Below, one piece after another: positions 8,995 through 18,556 of a stretch of DNA of 64,000 nt. The notes beneath the pieces are model-generated. The model did not search any database. It saw nothing but the letters and a program-made list of their open reading frames with translations, and had not been told where the DNA came from. The stretch's first letter is position 1; each line of letters opens with the position of its first letter. Made by a program: the position numbers and the translations under genes. The stretch is from Pseudomonas putida (GTDB lineage: Bacteria > Pseudomonadota > Gammaproteobacteria > Pseudomonadales > Pseudomonadaceae), in contig NZ_CP109603.1 in NCBI RefSeq assembly GCF_025905425.1, positions 4,170,501 through 4,234,500 of the forward strand, in the 5' to 3' direction.

Positions 8995-10281
8995 TTATTG
9001 GGCGGCTTTGATCGCCGCTGCCAGTTTCTTCGCCGCATCGGCCGGATCGGCCTTGGGGTCGTTGATGTAGTTGGTCACCACATCGAAGAAGGCGCCCTGT
9101 ACGGCAAGCGTGGTGGCCATGTTGTGTGCCATGCTCGGCTGCAGGCCGCCCGTCTTGGCATCGGCCAAGAAGTCCTTGGCGGAGGTCTGGGCGCAGGCGT
9201 CGAAGCCGTACTTGCTCATGTCAGCAAGCATGTCGTTGCGCACCGGGATCGAGCCCTTGTTGCTGCTGAACACCTTCTGGAATTCCGTGCCCAATACCTT
9301 GCGGGCGATGTCCTGCTGGCCGGCTGACGTGCCGGCATCGTTCTGTTTGAACACCACCAATGAGTCGATGTTGTACAGGAAGCCATTGCCCGTACCGGGG
9401 AACGGTACGCACTGGTAATCCTTGCCGGCGACTTTGTTGGCCAAAGTCCACTCGCTCTTGGCCCAGTCACCCATGATCTGCATGCCGGCCTTGCCGTTGA
9501 TAACCTTGTTCGCTTCCAGGTTCCAGTCCTGGCCCTTGCCGTCCGGGTCCATGTAGGTGGCGATCTTCTTCAGCTCGGTCAACGCCTTGATCATTGCCGG
9601 GCCGGTCAGTGCGGCGCCGTCCAGATCGACCAGGGCCTTCTTGTAGCCCTCCACGCCCATCACCGAGAGCGCCACGCTTTCGAACACGGTGCTGTCCTGC
9701 CACGGCTGGCCACCGTGGGCGAGCGCGATGAAGCCGGCGGCCTTGAGTTTGTCGGCGGCAGCGTAGAATTCGTCGAGGGTCGCGGGGGCCTTTTCGATAC
9801 CGGCTTTCTTGAAGACGTCGGGGTTGATCCACAGCCAGTTGGTGCGGTGGATGTTGACCGGCACGGCGACGTAGTCACCGTCGTACTTCACAACGTCAGC
9901 GACTTTCTTGTCGAGCAGCGAGTCCCACTTTTCCTGGATGGCCACGTCCTTGAGCACGTCGTTGTCGAGCAGCCCGGTAGCCGCCCAGTCCTGGATGTCC
10001 GGGCCCTTGATCTGAGCGACGCCTGGCGGGTTGCCAGCCACCGCGCGGCTCTTGAGCACGGTCATGGCCGTGGCACCGCCGCCACCGGCGACAGCGCCGT
10101 CCTTCCAGGTGAAACCGTCTTTCTCGACTTGCGCCTTGAGCACATCGACGGCGGCTTTTTCACCACCGGAGGTCCACCAGTGCACGACCTCGACGCTGCC
10201 TTTGACATCGGCGGCCAGGGCGCTGAGGGGGAAAAGGGAAGCGAGGGAGATCGCGGCAGCGAGACGGAGCGTGGAATTCAT
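8995..10281 (-). CDS. gtsA: periplasmic glucose/mannose-binding protein
   Basis: Solute-binding protein of the family-1 ABC sugar transporters, 428 residues. The signal peptide runs [23 protein letters not shown] with cleavage before [13 protein letters not shown]. Sugar-contact aromatic residues and the family segment LNDLKAAGF-like [19 protein letters not shown] are present. It delivers glucose to GtsBC-D. It is the first gene of the gtsABCD-oprB series, 144 bp downstream of gtsS. An Hfq/Crc-like A-rich motif overlaps its ribosome site. Confidence 0.95.
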   Translation of the reverse strand: MNSTLRLAAAISLASLFPLSALAADVKGSVEVVHWWTSGGEKAAVDVLKAQVEKDGFTWKDGAVAGGGGATAMTVLKSRAVAGNPPGVAQIKGPDIQDWAATGLLDNDVLKDVAIQEKWDSLLDKKVADVVKYDGDYVAVPVNIHRTNWLWINPDVFKKAGIEKAPATLDEFYAAADKLKAAGFIALAHGGQPWQDSTVFESVALSVMGVEGYKKALVDLDGAALTGPAMIKALTELKKIATYMDPDGKGQDWNLEANKVINGKAGMQIMGDWAKSEWTLANKVAGKDYQCVPFPGTGNGFLYNIDSLVVFKQNDAGTSAGQQDIARKVLGTEFQKVFSSNKGSIPVRNDMLADMSKYGFDACAQTSAKDFLADAKTGGLQPSMAHNMATTLAVQGAFFDVVTNYINDPKADPADAAKKLAAAIKAAQ

Positions 10282-10291
10282 CGAAGCACCT

Positions 10292-10302
10292 TTCTTGTTG
10301 TT
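10292..10302 (-). promoter_or_regulatory. gtsA: Hfq/Crc catabolite motif candidate at the gtsA ribosome site
   Basis: On the minus strand AACAACAAGAA runs directly into the AAGGTG ribosome site of gtsA, 10 nt before the ATG. It matches the AANAANAA CA motif. Hfq with Crc bound here would block translation of the binding protein on preferred carbon sources. Crc control of glucose uptake is known in P. putida; this exact site is inferred. Confidence 0.6.
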
Positions 10303-10425
10303 ATGCCGTGCAAGTCGGTCGCTTGCGTTACCTGCAGTCTAATCAGCAAGCTCGACTCGCCAGGTAACGAAGCGATGCGTGAATGTCATCGTTTGGTGAC
10401 ATTGGCGGCACCAACGACAGCGCAC

Positions 10426-11880
10426 TCAATCCAGCCCTCGCGGCAGATACAGGGTCACCCGCAAGCCACCCTCGCGCAGGTTGAGCAAGCTCACTTCACC
10501 GCCATGGCTATGGGCAATATTGCGTGCAATGCCCAGGCCCAGCCCATACCCCTGCTGCTGCCCGGCCAGCCTGAAGTGCGGCTCGAATACCTGTTCCATC
10601 TGCTGCTGCGGTACACCCGGCCCTTGGTCATCGACCTGCAAGACAAACCCCTCGGCACTGTCGATGACCCGCAAGCGTGCCCGCTCGCCGTACTTGAGGG
10701 CGTTGTCGATCAGGTTGCCGATACAGCGGCGCAACGCCAGCGGCTTGCCCAAGTAGGGTGCCAATGCCTGCCCATCCACGGTGATACGGCCATCCCTCAG
10801 ATAAGGCTCGGCAAGGATTTCCAGCACCTGGTTGAGGTCTACCGGCTCGATGTTCTCGTGGATGTCGGTGTCTTTCACACACTGCAACGCCCCTTTGACC
10901 AACAGCTCCAGCTCGTCCAGGTCCTGGCTGAACTTGGCCTGCAGGCGTTCGTCCTCCAGCAGTTCGACGCGCAAGCGCAGGCGCGTGATCGGCGTGCGCA
11001 GGTCGTGGGAAATGGCGCTGAACAGTTGGCTGCGCTCGGTCAGGTAGCGGCTGATGCGCTCGCGCATGCTGTTGAAGGCCCGCCCCACTTCGACCACCTC
11101 GCTGCCGCCGCCTTCGGCCACGGGCGCCACGTCGGCACCTAGCGACATCTCCCGCGCGGCCCGTGCCAGGCGCTTGAGCGGCCAACTTTGCCAGTGCACC
11201 AGCAGGCCGATGAACAACAACAGCAAAGCCGTGGTGAGCACGATGAAACCGATCTGCTGGCGTGGCAGGCGCTCGGCCTCAAGGCTGGTGTAGGGTTCGG
11301 GCAGCAGCGAGGCGATGTACAGCCACTCGCCCTCGCCCAGGCGGATTTGTGTCACCAGCACCGGGGGATTGAGCGGCTCCAGGGTCAGTGAATAATGCGC
11401 CCAGGAGCGCGGCAGCTCATCGAGCTTCAAGCCACTGTTGAAAATCCGCAGGTCATCCGGGGCGACGAATGCCACCGAGACTTCCATCTGCGGCCCCAAG
11501 CGCTCGTGCAGCACCGCTTGGAACACCTCGATCACCGCCTGCTTGCGCGGGGTGATGGGCAGCACCGGCATGTCCAGCGGCTTGTCGTTGAGCGACACGA
11601 AAAAGCGCGTGCCGCCCATGCTGCGTAATTGGTCCAGAACCATCGGCCGATAGGCCACCGGTAGCGACCGGAAGTAACTGACACTGGCTGTCATCGAATG
11701 GGCCAGACTGCTGGCACTGGCACGCAGCCCTTGCAGCTGGCTGGCCCGCAACTGGGCGACCCAGATGACGCTGGACAGGCCTTGCGCCAGCAGCACCACC
11801 AGCAAGGTCAGCAGCAGCATGCGCCCCAGCAGCGAGCGCGGCAGCAGGCGCCAGCGCCGCTCAGGAAGCGCAGCAGACAT
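10426..11880 (-). CDS. gtsS: sensor histidine kinase GtsS (partner of GltR)
   Basis: Inner-membrane kinase of 484 residues. A first membrane segment lies at about residues 20-42 (MLLLTLLVVLLAQGLSSVIW), a periplasmic domain to about 175, and a second segment IGFIVLTTALLLLFIGLLV. HAMP follows, then the H-box SAISHDLRTPITRLRLRVE, the N-box IGNLIDNALKYGE and G-boxes DDQGPGVP and GYGLGLGIA. The ATG at 11880 (MSAALPERRW) overlaps gltR by 20 bp. A GTG at 11907 is possible but less likely. It presumably responds to glucose or a derivative and phosphorylates GltR. Confidence 0.92.
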   Translation of the reverse strand: MSAALPERRWRLLPRSLLGRMLLLTLLVVLLAQGLSSVIWVAQLRASQLQGLRASASSLAHSMTASVSYFRSLPVAYRPMVLDQLRSMGGTRFFVSLNDKPLDMPVLPITPRKQAVIEVFQAVLHERLGPQMEVSVAFVAPDDLRIFNSGLKLDELPRSWAHYSLTLEPLNPPVLVTQIRLGEGEWLYIASLLPEPYTSLEAERLPRQQIGFIVLTTALLLLFIGLLVHWQSWPLKRLARAAREMSLGADVAPVAEGGGSEVVEVGRAFNSMRERISRYLTERSQLFSAISHDLRTPITRLRLRVELLEDERLQAKFSQDLDELELLVKGALQCVKDTDIHENIEPVDLNQVLEILAEPYLRDGRITVDGQALAPYLGKPLALRRCIGNLIDNALKYGERARLRVIDSAEGFVLQVDDQGPGVPQQQMEQVFEPHFRLAGQQQGYGLGLGIARNIAHSHGGEVSLLNLREGGLRVTLYLPRGLD

Positions 11881-12586
11881 GGGCAGCCAGCAGGTAGCCA
11901 CTGCCACGCACGGTGCGGATCAGCCGTGGTGGTTTTTCGGTGTCGCGCAGACGCTGGCGCAGGCGGCTGACCGCCATGTCGACGATACGGTCCAGCGGCA
12001 TGGGTTCACGGCCACGGGTGGCATTGCCGATGGTGTCGCGGTCGAGGATCTGCTGGGGGTGATCGAGAAACAGTTTCAGCAGGGCGAAATCGGCGCCCGA
12101 CAGGATCACCTCTTCGCCATCACGGTGGAACAGCCGGTGGCTGACCGTGTCCAGGCGCCAGTCGTCGAATGCCAGCACGGCACTGCTCGGCGCCGCCTGG
12201 CCGAACTCGGCACGGCGCAGCAAGGCTTTTATCCGCGCCTGCAGTTCACGCGGGCTGAAGGGTTTGCCGAGGTAATCGTCGGCGCCCAGCTCCAGGCCGA
12301 TGACCCGGTCGGCTTCGTCAGAACTGGCGGTGAGCATGATGATCGGCACCCGCGCTTGACGCGGGTGCTGGCGTACCCAGCGGCACAGGCTGAAACCGTC
12401 TTCGTCGGGCAGCATCACGTCGAGGATCACCAGGTCGCAGGGGGTGTTTTCCAGGGCCTGACGAAAGCCCTGCCCATCGGCCTCGGCGTGGACCTGAAAA
12501 CCGGAACGGCTCAGGTAGGTTTGCAACAGCTCGCGAATTTCCTGATCGTCGTCGACCATCAGGATCGATTTTCCGGCAGTACTCAA
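11861..12586 (-). CDS. gltR: OmpR-family response regulator GltR
   Basis: A 241-residue two-component regulator. The receiver domain (1-120) has the acidic pocket VDDD and the phospho-accepting Asp at about 56 in LVILDVMLPDEDG. A winged-helix DNA-binding domain follows, ending RTVRGSGYLLAAHVC. It controls gtsABCD/oprB glucose uptake genes in pseudomonads. The start at 12586 is TTG, reading TTGAGTACTGCC; no ATG nearby would keep the first beta strand (KSILMVDDD) with a useful ribosome site, so TTG is favoured. Confidence 0.92.
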   Translation of the reverse strand: MSTAGKSILMVDDDQEIRELLQTYLSRSGFQVHAEADGQGFRQALENTPCDLVILDVMLPDEDGFSLCRWVRQHPRQARVPIIMLTASSDEADRVIGLELGADDYLGKPFSPRELQARIKALLRRAEFGQAAPSSAVLAFDDWRLDTVSHRLFHRDGEEVILSGADFALLKLFLDHPQQILDRDTIGNATRGREPMPLDRIVDMAVSRLRQRLRDTEKPPRLIRTVRGSGYLLAAHVCCAS

Positions 12587-12657
12587 GGTGTCCCGCCCTC
12601 TTGTTTATCGCAGGTCTTTTGCCTGCTGAGGGGGCCGCTTCGCGACCCATTCACACA

Positions 12658-13613
12658 TCAGTGATCCAGCGCCTGCTGCAAGGCCACCCCGGCCCCCAGC
12701 AAACCCGAAAACTCCGCCGTCACCAACCACACCGGCACCCCGGCAAAATACCCACTCATGCAACCCTTGTCGGCAAAGCTTGCAGCAAACCCGCTGCGCA
12801 GGAACAGCTCGGCGAACCGCGGGATCACACCTCCGACAATGTAAACCCCACCCCTCGCGCCCAGGGTCAGCACATTGTTACCTGTCACGCGCCCAAGGAA
12901 CCGGCAAAACTGCTCGACCACCGCCAGCGCCCGTGGCTCACCGCCCAAAGCGGCATCGGTAATCTGTGCCGGGGTCTTGTGTCGCGGCGTGTCGCCATCC
13001 AGCGCGCACATGGCCTGATACAAACGCACGAGGCCACCGCCGCTGAGCACGGTTTCGGCACTGACATGACCGATCTGGCCGTGAATCTGCTGATGGATCG
13101 CCGCCTCGCGGGCATTGCCCACCGGCAGATCGACGTGCCCACCCTCGCCCGGCAGCGCCTGCCAGTGCTGCTCGCCCAGGCGCAACAGGCTACCGACGCC
13201 AAGGCCGGTACCGGGCCCGATCACCAGCGCAGGCCGCAGCGGGTCGGCATGGCCAGGGCACACCTCGCGAAACTCCCCTTCTTGCAGGCGGGTCATGCCC
13301 AGCGCCATGGCCGAGAAGTCGTTGATCAGCATCAATCGCTCGACCTGCAGCGTATTGCAGAACGCACTACGGCTCAGGCGCCAATGGTTGTTGGTGAAAC
13401 GGAACTCATCACCATCAACCGGCCCCGCCACCGCCAGGCACACCGCCGACAGGCCACCACGGACGATGCCCTGATCGTTCAGATAGGCCTCGATGGCCTG
13501 CTCGGGGCTTGTGTAGTCAGCGGTTGCGAAGACCTTCACCTGATACAGCTGGTTGTCACGCCACAACGCAAAACGGGCATTGGTGCCACCGATGTCGCCA
13601 ACCAGCAGGTCCT

Positions 13614-13617
<4 letters not shown>
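12658..13617 (-). CDS. glk: glucokinase
   Basis: Phosphorylates cytoplasmic glucose to glucose-6-phosphate. The 319-residue protein is the bacterial Glk type, with the ATP-binding [13 protein letters not shown] at the N-terminus, [11 protein letters not shown] and [12 protein letters not shown] in the middle, and the substrate loop LPGEGGHVD. Its ATG overlaps the edd stop by 4 bp (ATGA), so it is translated with edd. The edd-glk-gltR-gtsS order links phosphorylation and dehydration with control of uptake. Confidence 0.96.
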
Positions 13618-15440
<1,823 letters not shown>

Positions 15441-15561
15441 GTACTGGACTCCAGGCTAACTGTATGGGCGGCTTAGCGGGCATTTCCCCTCCAAACGATT
15501 GCGACCTAGGCTCAAGAAAAGGGCCTTGGATGCAACGCTGAGAGGTCAACCCAACCACTCG

Positions 15562-15577
15562 TTGTATGTTTAAACAA
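15562..15577. promoter_or_regulatory. HexR operator candidate proximal to edd (TTGT-N8-ACAA)
   Basis: TTGT (15562-15565), 8 bp, ACAA (15574-15577) matches the HexR consensus TTGT-N7/8-ACAA exactly. The inner ATGTTTAA adds partial symmetry (TTGT/ACAA with GTTTAAAC). It lies about 120 bp upstream of edd. Confidence 0.8.
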
Positions 15578-15624
15578 AATACTGCCACTAAAAAGGCTTG
15601 TTTTCTATCTGATAGTGAATAATC

Positions 15625-15639
15625 TTGTAATTCCAACAA
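15625..15639. promoter_or_regulatory. second HexR operator candidate proximal to gap (TTGT-N7-ACAA)
   Basis: TTGT (15625-15628), 7 bp, ACAA (15636-15639) is also an exact consensus match with the shorter spacing. It lies 65 bp upstream of the gap start, so edd and gap appear to have separate operators. Confidence 0.75.
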
Positions 15640-15703
15640 CAAAACCGTTTCAGTGAAGCCCCTTTGTGCCACAGGCCTCACTCGAACCGCCAGAGGTAAT
15701 GCC

Positions 15704-16705
15704 ATGACCCTTCGCATCGCCATCAATGGATTCGGCCGCATTGGGCGCAATGTCCTTCGCGCACTGTATACCCAAGGCTACCGCCAGGACCTGCAGGTCG
15801 TCGCCATCAACGACCTGGGCGACAGCGCCATGAACGCCCATCTGCTCAAGTACGACAGCGTGCACGGCACCTTCGACGCCAGCGTCGAAGCCGATCATGA
15901 AAGCCTCACGGTCAATGGTGACCGTATCGCGGTCAGTGCCATCCGCAACCCGGCCGAACTGCCCTGGAAGGCCGAGGCGATCGACGTGGTGTTCGAGTGC
16001 ACCGGGCTGTTCACCGAGCGTGCCAAGGCTGCTGCGCACCTGGCTGCAGGCGCAGGCAAAGTGATCATCTCGGCACCGGCCAAGGGCGCTGACGCCACCG
16101 TGGTCTATGGGGTTAACCACGACGTGCTGCGCGCTTCGCACCAGATCATTTCCAACGCCTCCTGCACCACCAACTGCCTGGCGCCAATCGCCCAGGTGCT
16201 GCACCGCGAGTTCGGCATCGAACAAGGCCTGATGACCACCATCCATGCCTACACCAACGACCAGGCGCTGACCGACGTCTACCACAGCGACCCGTACCGT
16301 GCGCGCTCGGCCACCCAGTCGATGATCCCCAGCAAGACCGGCGCCGCCGAAGCCGTGGGCCTGGTATTGCCGGACCTGGCCGGCAAGCTGACCGGCATGG
16401 CGGTACGGGTGCCTGTGATCAACGTGTCGCTGGTGGACCTCACCGTCAACCTCAAACGCGAAGCCACTGCTGACGAGGTCAACCAGCTGTTCCTGGAGGC
16501 CAGCCGACATTCCAAGGTATTGGGCTACAACGCCTTGCCATTGGTTTCCTGCGATTTCAACCACAACCCACTGTCGTCGATCTTCGATGCCAACCATACC
16601 CGGGCCACCGGGCGGATGCTCAAGGTGCTGGCCTGGTACGACAACGAGTGGGGGTTCTCCAACCGGATGCTGGATAACTGCCTGGCGTTGTGCAGCGCGC
16701 GTTGA
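15704..16705 (+). CDS. gap: glyceraldehyde-3-phosphate dehydrogenase, type I
   Basis: Oxidises glyceraldehyde-3-phosphate, the Eda product, to 1,3-bisphosphoglycerate. The 333-residue protein has the Rossmann start [17 protein letters not shown], the NAD-contact segment AINDLGD, and the catalytic [12 protein letters not shown] with the active Cys at about residue 154. The C-terminal [12 protein letters not shown] is conserved. The ATG at 15704 has GAGG upstream; in-frame starts further up would cross the operator region and are rejected. It is divergent from edd and probably HexR-controlled. Confidence 0.97.
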   Translation: MTLRIAINGFGRIGRNVLRALYTQGYRQDLQVVAINDLGDSAMNAHLLKYDSVHGTFDASVEADHESLTVNGDRIAVSAIRNPAELPWKAEAIDVVFECTGLFTERAKAAAHLAAGAGKVIISAPAKGADATVVYGVNHDVLRASHQIISNASCTTNCLAPIAQVLHREFGIEQGLMTTIHAYTNDQALTDVYHSDPYRARSATQSMIPSKTGAAEAVGLVLPDLAGKLTGMAVRVPVINVSLVDLTVNLKREATADEVNQLFLEASRHSKVLGYNALPLVSCDFNHNPLSSIFDANHTRATGRMLKVLAWYDNEWGFSNRMLDNCLALCSAR

Positions 16706-16712
16706 GCCCTTC

Positions 16713-16744
16713 GGCCCCATCGCCGGCTTGCCGACGATGGGGCC
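16713..16744 (+). terminator. GC-rich hairpin after gap
   Basis: GGCCCCATCG (16713-16722) pairs with CGATGGGGCC (16735-16744), a perfect 10-bp stem. No T-run follows, so it may act as a barrier or with Rho. Confidence 0.55.
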
Positions 16745-16796
16745 GCACGACAATCTTTACCTTTTCTACACACTTCCAGACTTGACCTTTGGTACA

Positions 16797-16815
16797 GATG
16801 ATAAGCATTATCATT
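16797..16815. promoter_or_regulatory. Fur box upstream of the ECF sigma gene
   Basis: GATGATAAGCATTATCATT is a close match to the Fur consensus GATAATGATAATCATTATC, with clear GATAA/TTATC symmetry. It ends 25 bp before the sigma gene start, so iron should repress the sigma/anti-sigma pair. Confidence 0.85.
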
Positions 16816-16840
16816 AACCTTTCGTCGGCCAGGTCCCCCC

Positions 16841-17353
16841 GTGAGTCAGTCCCGGTTCAACTCCGTTTTCCTCGTCCAGCGCCTGACCCTGCTGCGTACC
16901 TTGCAACGCATGGTGGGTAACCACAGCACAGCCGAGGACCTGCTGCAGGAAACCTACCTGCGGGTTTCCCGCGCCTTGAGCGAACGGCCCATCGAGCATA
17001 TCGAACCCTTCGTGTTCCAGACCGCCCGCAACCTTGCCCTCGACCATTTGCGCGCGCGCCGGGTGCAATCGCGCATGCTGGTCGACGACGTGCCCGACGA
17101 GGTTCTGCACAGTGTCGCTGCGCCCACCAGCAGCAGCGAAGACGCCGCCCACGCCGAACAATTGCTCAAGCACCTGAGTGTCAGCCTCAACCAACTGAGC
17201 GAGCGCCAACAGCGCATCTTCATCCTCAGCCGCCTGCATGGCGCCACCTACCTGGAAATCGCCGAACAATTGAACGTCTCGGCCAGCACGGTACAGAAGG
17301 AACTGAAACTGATCATGGCCATCTGCATGGGCGTCGCCGACCGGCTCAAGTGA
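16841..17353 (+). CDS. FecI/HasI-type ECF sigma factor
   Basis: A 170-residue extracytoplasmic-function sigma factor of the iron-starvation group. Region 2 is seen in AEDLLQETYLRVSRAL and PFVFQTARNLALDHLRARR. Region 4 lies at about 115-165, with SERQQRIFILSRLHGATYLEIAEQLNVSASTVQKEL. The start is GTG at 16841. It is followed by a FecR-type anti-sigma gene and a receptor gene, so it presumably directs transcription of the receptor once heme is sensed outside the cell. Confidence 0.92.
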   Translation: MSQSRFNSVFLVQRLTLLRTLQRMVGNHSTAEDLLQETYLRVSRALSERPIEHIEPFVFQTARNLALDHLRARRVQSRMLVDDVPDEVLHSVAAPTSSSEDAAHAEQLLKHLSVSLNQLSERQQRIFILSRLHGATYLEIAEQLNVSASTVQKELKLIMAICMGVADRLK

Positions 17354-17444
17354 TGCGACCGCCGGCCACCTGGGCAACGCAAAGCGCTTGCCACACCCCG
17401 CCTTAGCCTTGATCATTCGTGAATAACCCTTTCAAGGATTCACC

Positions 17445-18407
17445 GTGACCCACCGCCCCGTCCCTCCCCCGACACCTGCAGGGCCCAACGCCCGTGCCCG
17501 TGCCATGGACGAGGCACTGGACTGGCTGGTACGCCTGCAATGCGCCGATGCCCACGACACCCAGGCCTTCGAAGCCTGGCTCAGTGCCGCAGCGGAAAAC
17601 GCCGAAGCCTATGTCGAAGCAGAAGCGCTGTGGAATGGCATGCCGCTGCACCAGGCGGCCGTGCAGATGCATCAGGGCCAGCGTCGTTCCTTGCGCGGGC
17701 GCCTGCGCCGCCACTGGAAACCGCTGGCTACCGCTGCGGTGCTGGTGGTTGGCCTGTTCACCCTCGGCAACCTGCCCGTGCGGCTGCAGGCCGATCACCT
17801 GACCGTGGTGGGCGAACGTCAGCGCCTGCAACTGGACGACGGCGCGAAAGTGTTGCTCAACACCAATTCAGCGTTCGCCAGCGACCTGCGCGAAGGGCGC
17901 CAGGTCGCCCGCCTGCTCCAGGGCGAGGCCTACTTCCAGGTCCCCGAAGGCGCGCAAGTGCCGCTTGAGGTCCAGGCTGGCCCACTCCGAGCACAGGTGC
18001 GTGACACCGACTTCGCCGTACGTTACCTCGACGGCGAAGCCCAGGTGCGGGTACAGCGCGGTGATGTCGACCTGCAAGCCGCCAGCGACCAGCGCATCCG
18101 CCTCAGTGCCGGCGACAGCATCAGCGTCGGCCCCCAGGGCTTCGGCCAGCGCCAGCGCGCAGACATGCAAAAGGACCTGGCCTGGGTCGATGGCCGCCTG
18201 GTGTTCGAGAACTGCCCGTTGAGCCAGGTGCTGGCCGAGGTCAGGCGCTACTACCCGGGCTGGATCATCAACCGCAACGCCGGCCTGGAAGACGTCGCGG
18301 TCACCGGCAACTATCGCCTCGACCAACCCCTGGAAACCCTGCGCGCCCTGGCGCACATCACCTCTGCCCGGCTGCACGAATACCCCGCTGTGGTCATCCT
18401 CAACTGA
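17445..18407 (+). CDS. FecR/HasS-type anti-sigma factor
   Basis: Inner-membrane regulator of 320 residues that holds the ECF sigma factor until the receptor signals. It has an N-terminal cytoplasmic helical domain (ALDWLVRLQCADAHDTQAFEAWL), one membrane segment at about 88-107 (WKPLATAAVLVVGLFTLG), and a periplasmic FecR domain (LDDGAKVLLNTNSAF, RLLQGEAYFQV). A C-terminal STN-like region (LVFENCPLSQVLAEVRRYYPG) follows. The start is GTG at 17445 with AAGGA upstream. It lies between the sigma and receptor genes. Confidence 0.92.
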   Translation: MTHRPVPPPTPAGPNARARAMDEALDWLVRLQCADAHDTQAFEAWLSAAAENAEAYVEAEALWNGMPLHQAAVQMHQGQRRSLRGRLRRHWKPLATAAVLVVGLFTLGNLPVRLQADHLTVVGERQRLQLDDGAKVLLNTNSAFASDLREGRQVARLLQGEAYFQVPEGAQVPLEVQAGPLRAQVRDTDFAVRYLDGEAQVRVQRGDVDLQAASDQRIRLSAGDSISVGPQGFGQRQRADMQKDLAWVDGRLVFENCPLSQVLAEVRRYYPGWIINRNAGLEDVAVTGNYRLDQPLETLRALAHITSARLHEYPAVVILN

Positions 18408-18485
18408 TTGCCGCTGCAGATGCTGCGACTGCGATCATTTATTTTTACGCGATCGCGCTACCCCGCCCGTCTCGTTATAGCCAAT

Positions 18486-18513
18486 GCAACTGATTCTTGT
18501 TTGATAACAAGAA
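18486..18513. promoter_or_regulatory. palindrome and Fur-like box in the receptor promoter
   Basis: TTCTTGTT-TGAT-AACAAGAA (18494-18513) is a perfect 8-bp inverted repeat. Overlapping it, 18486-18504 resembles the Fur-box variant GCAAATGATTCTCATTTGC at about 15 of 19 positions. This is where the ECF-dependent promoter of the receptor gene should lie. Whether Fur or the ECF holoenzyme is the main binder cannot be decided by eye. Confidence 0.5.
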
Positions 18514-18556
18514 CAGTCATCACCTATAACAGTTCGCGCGTCTGGGAGCGCTTTCG

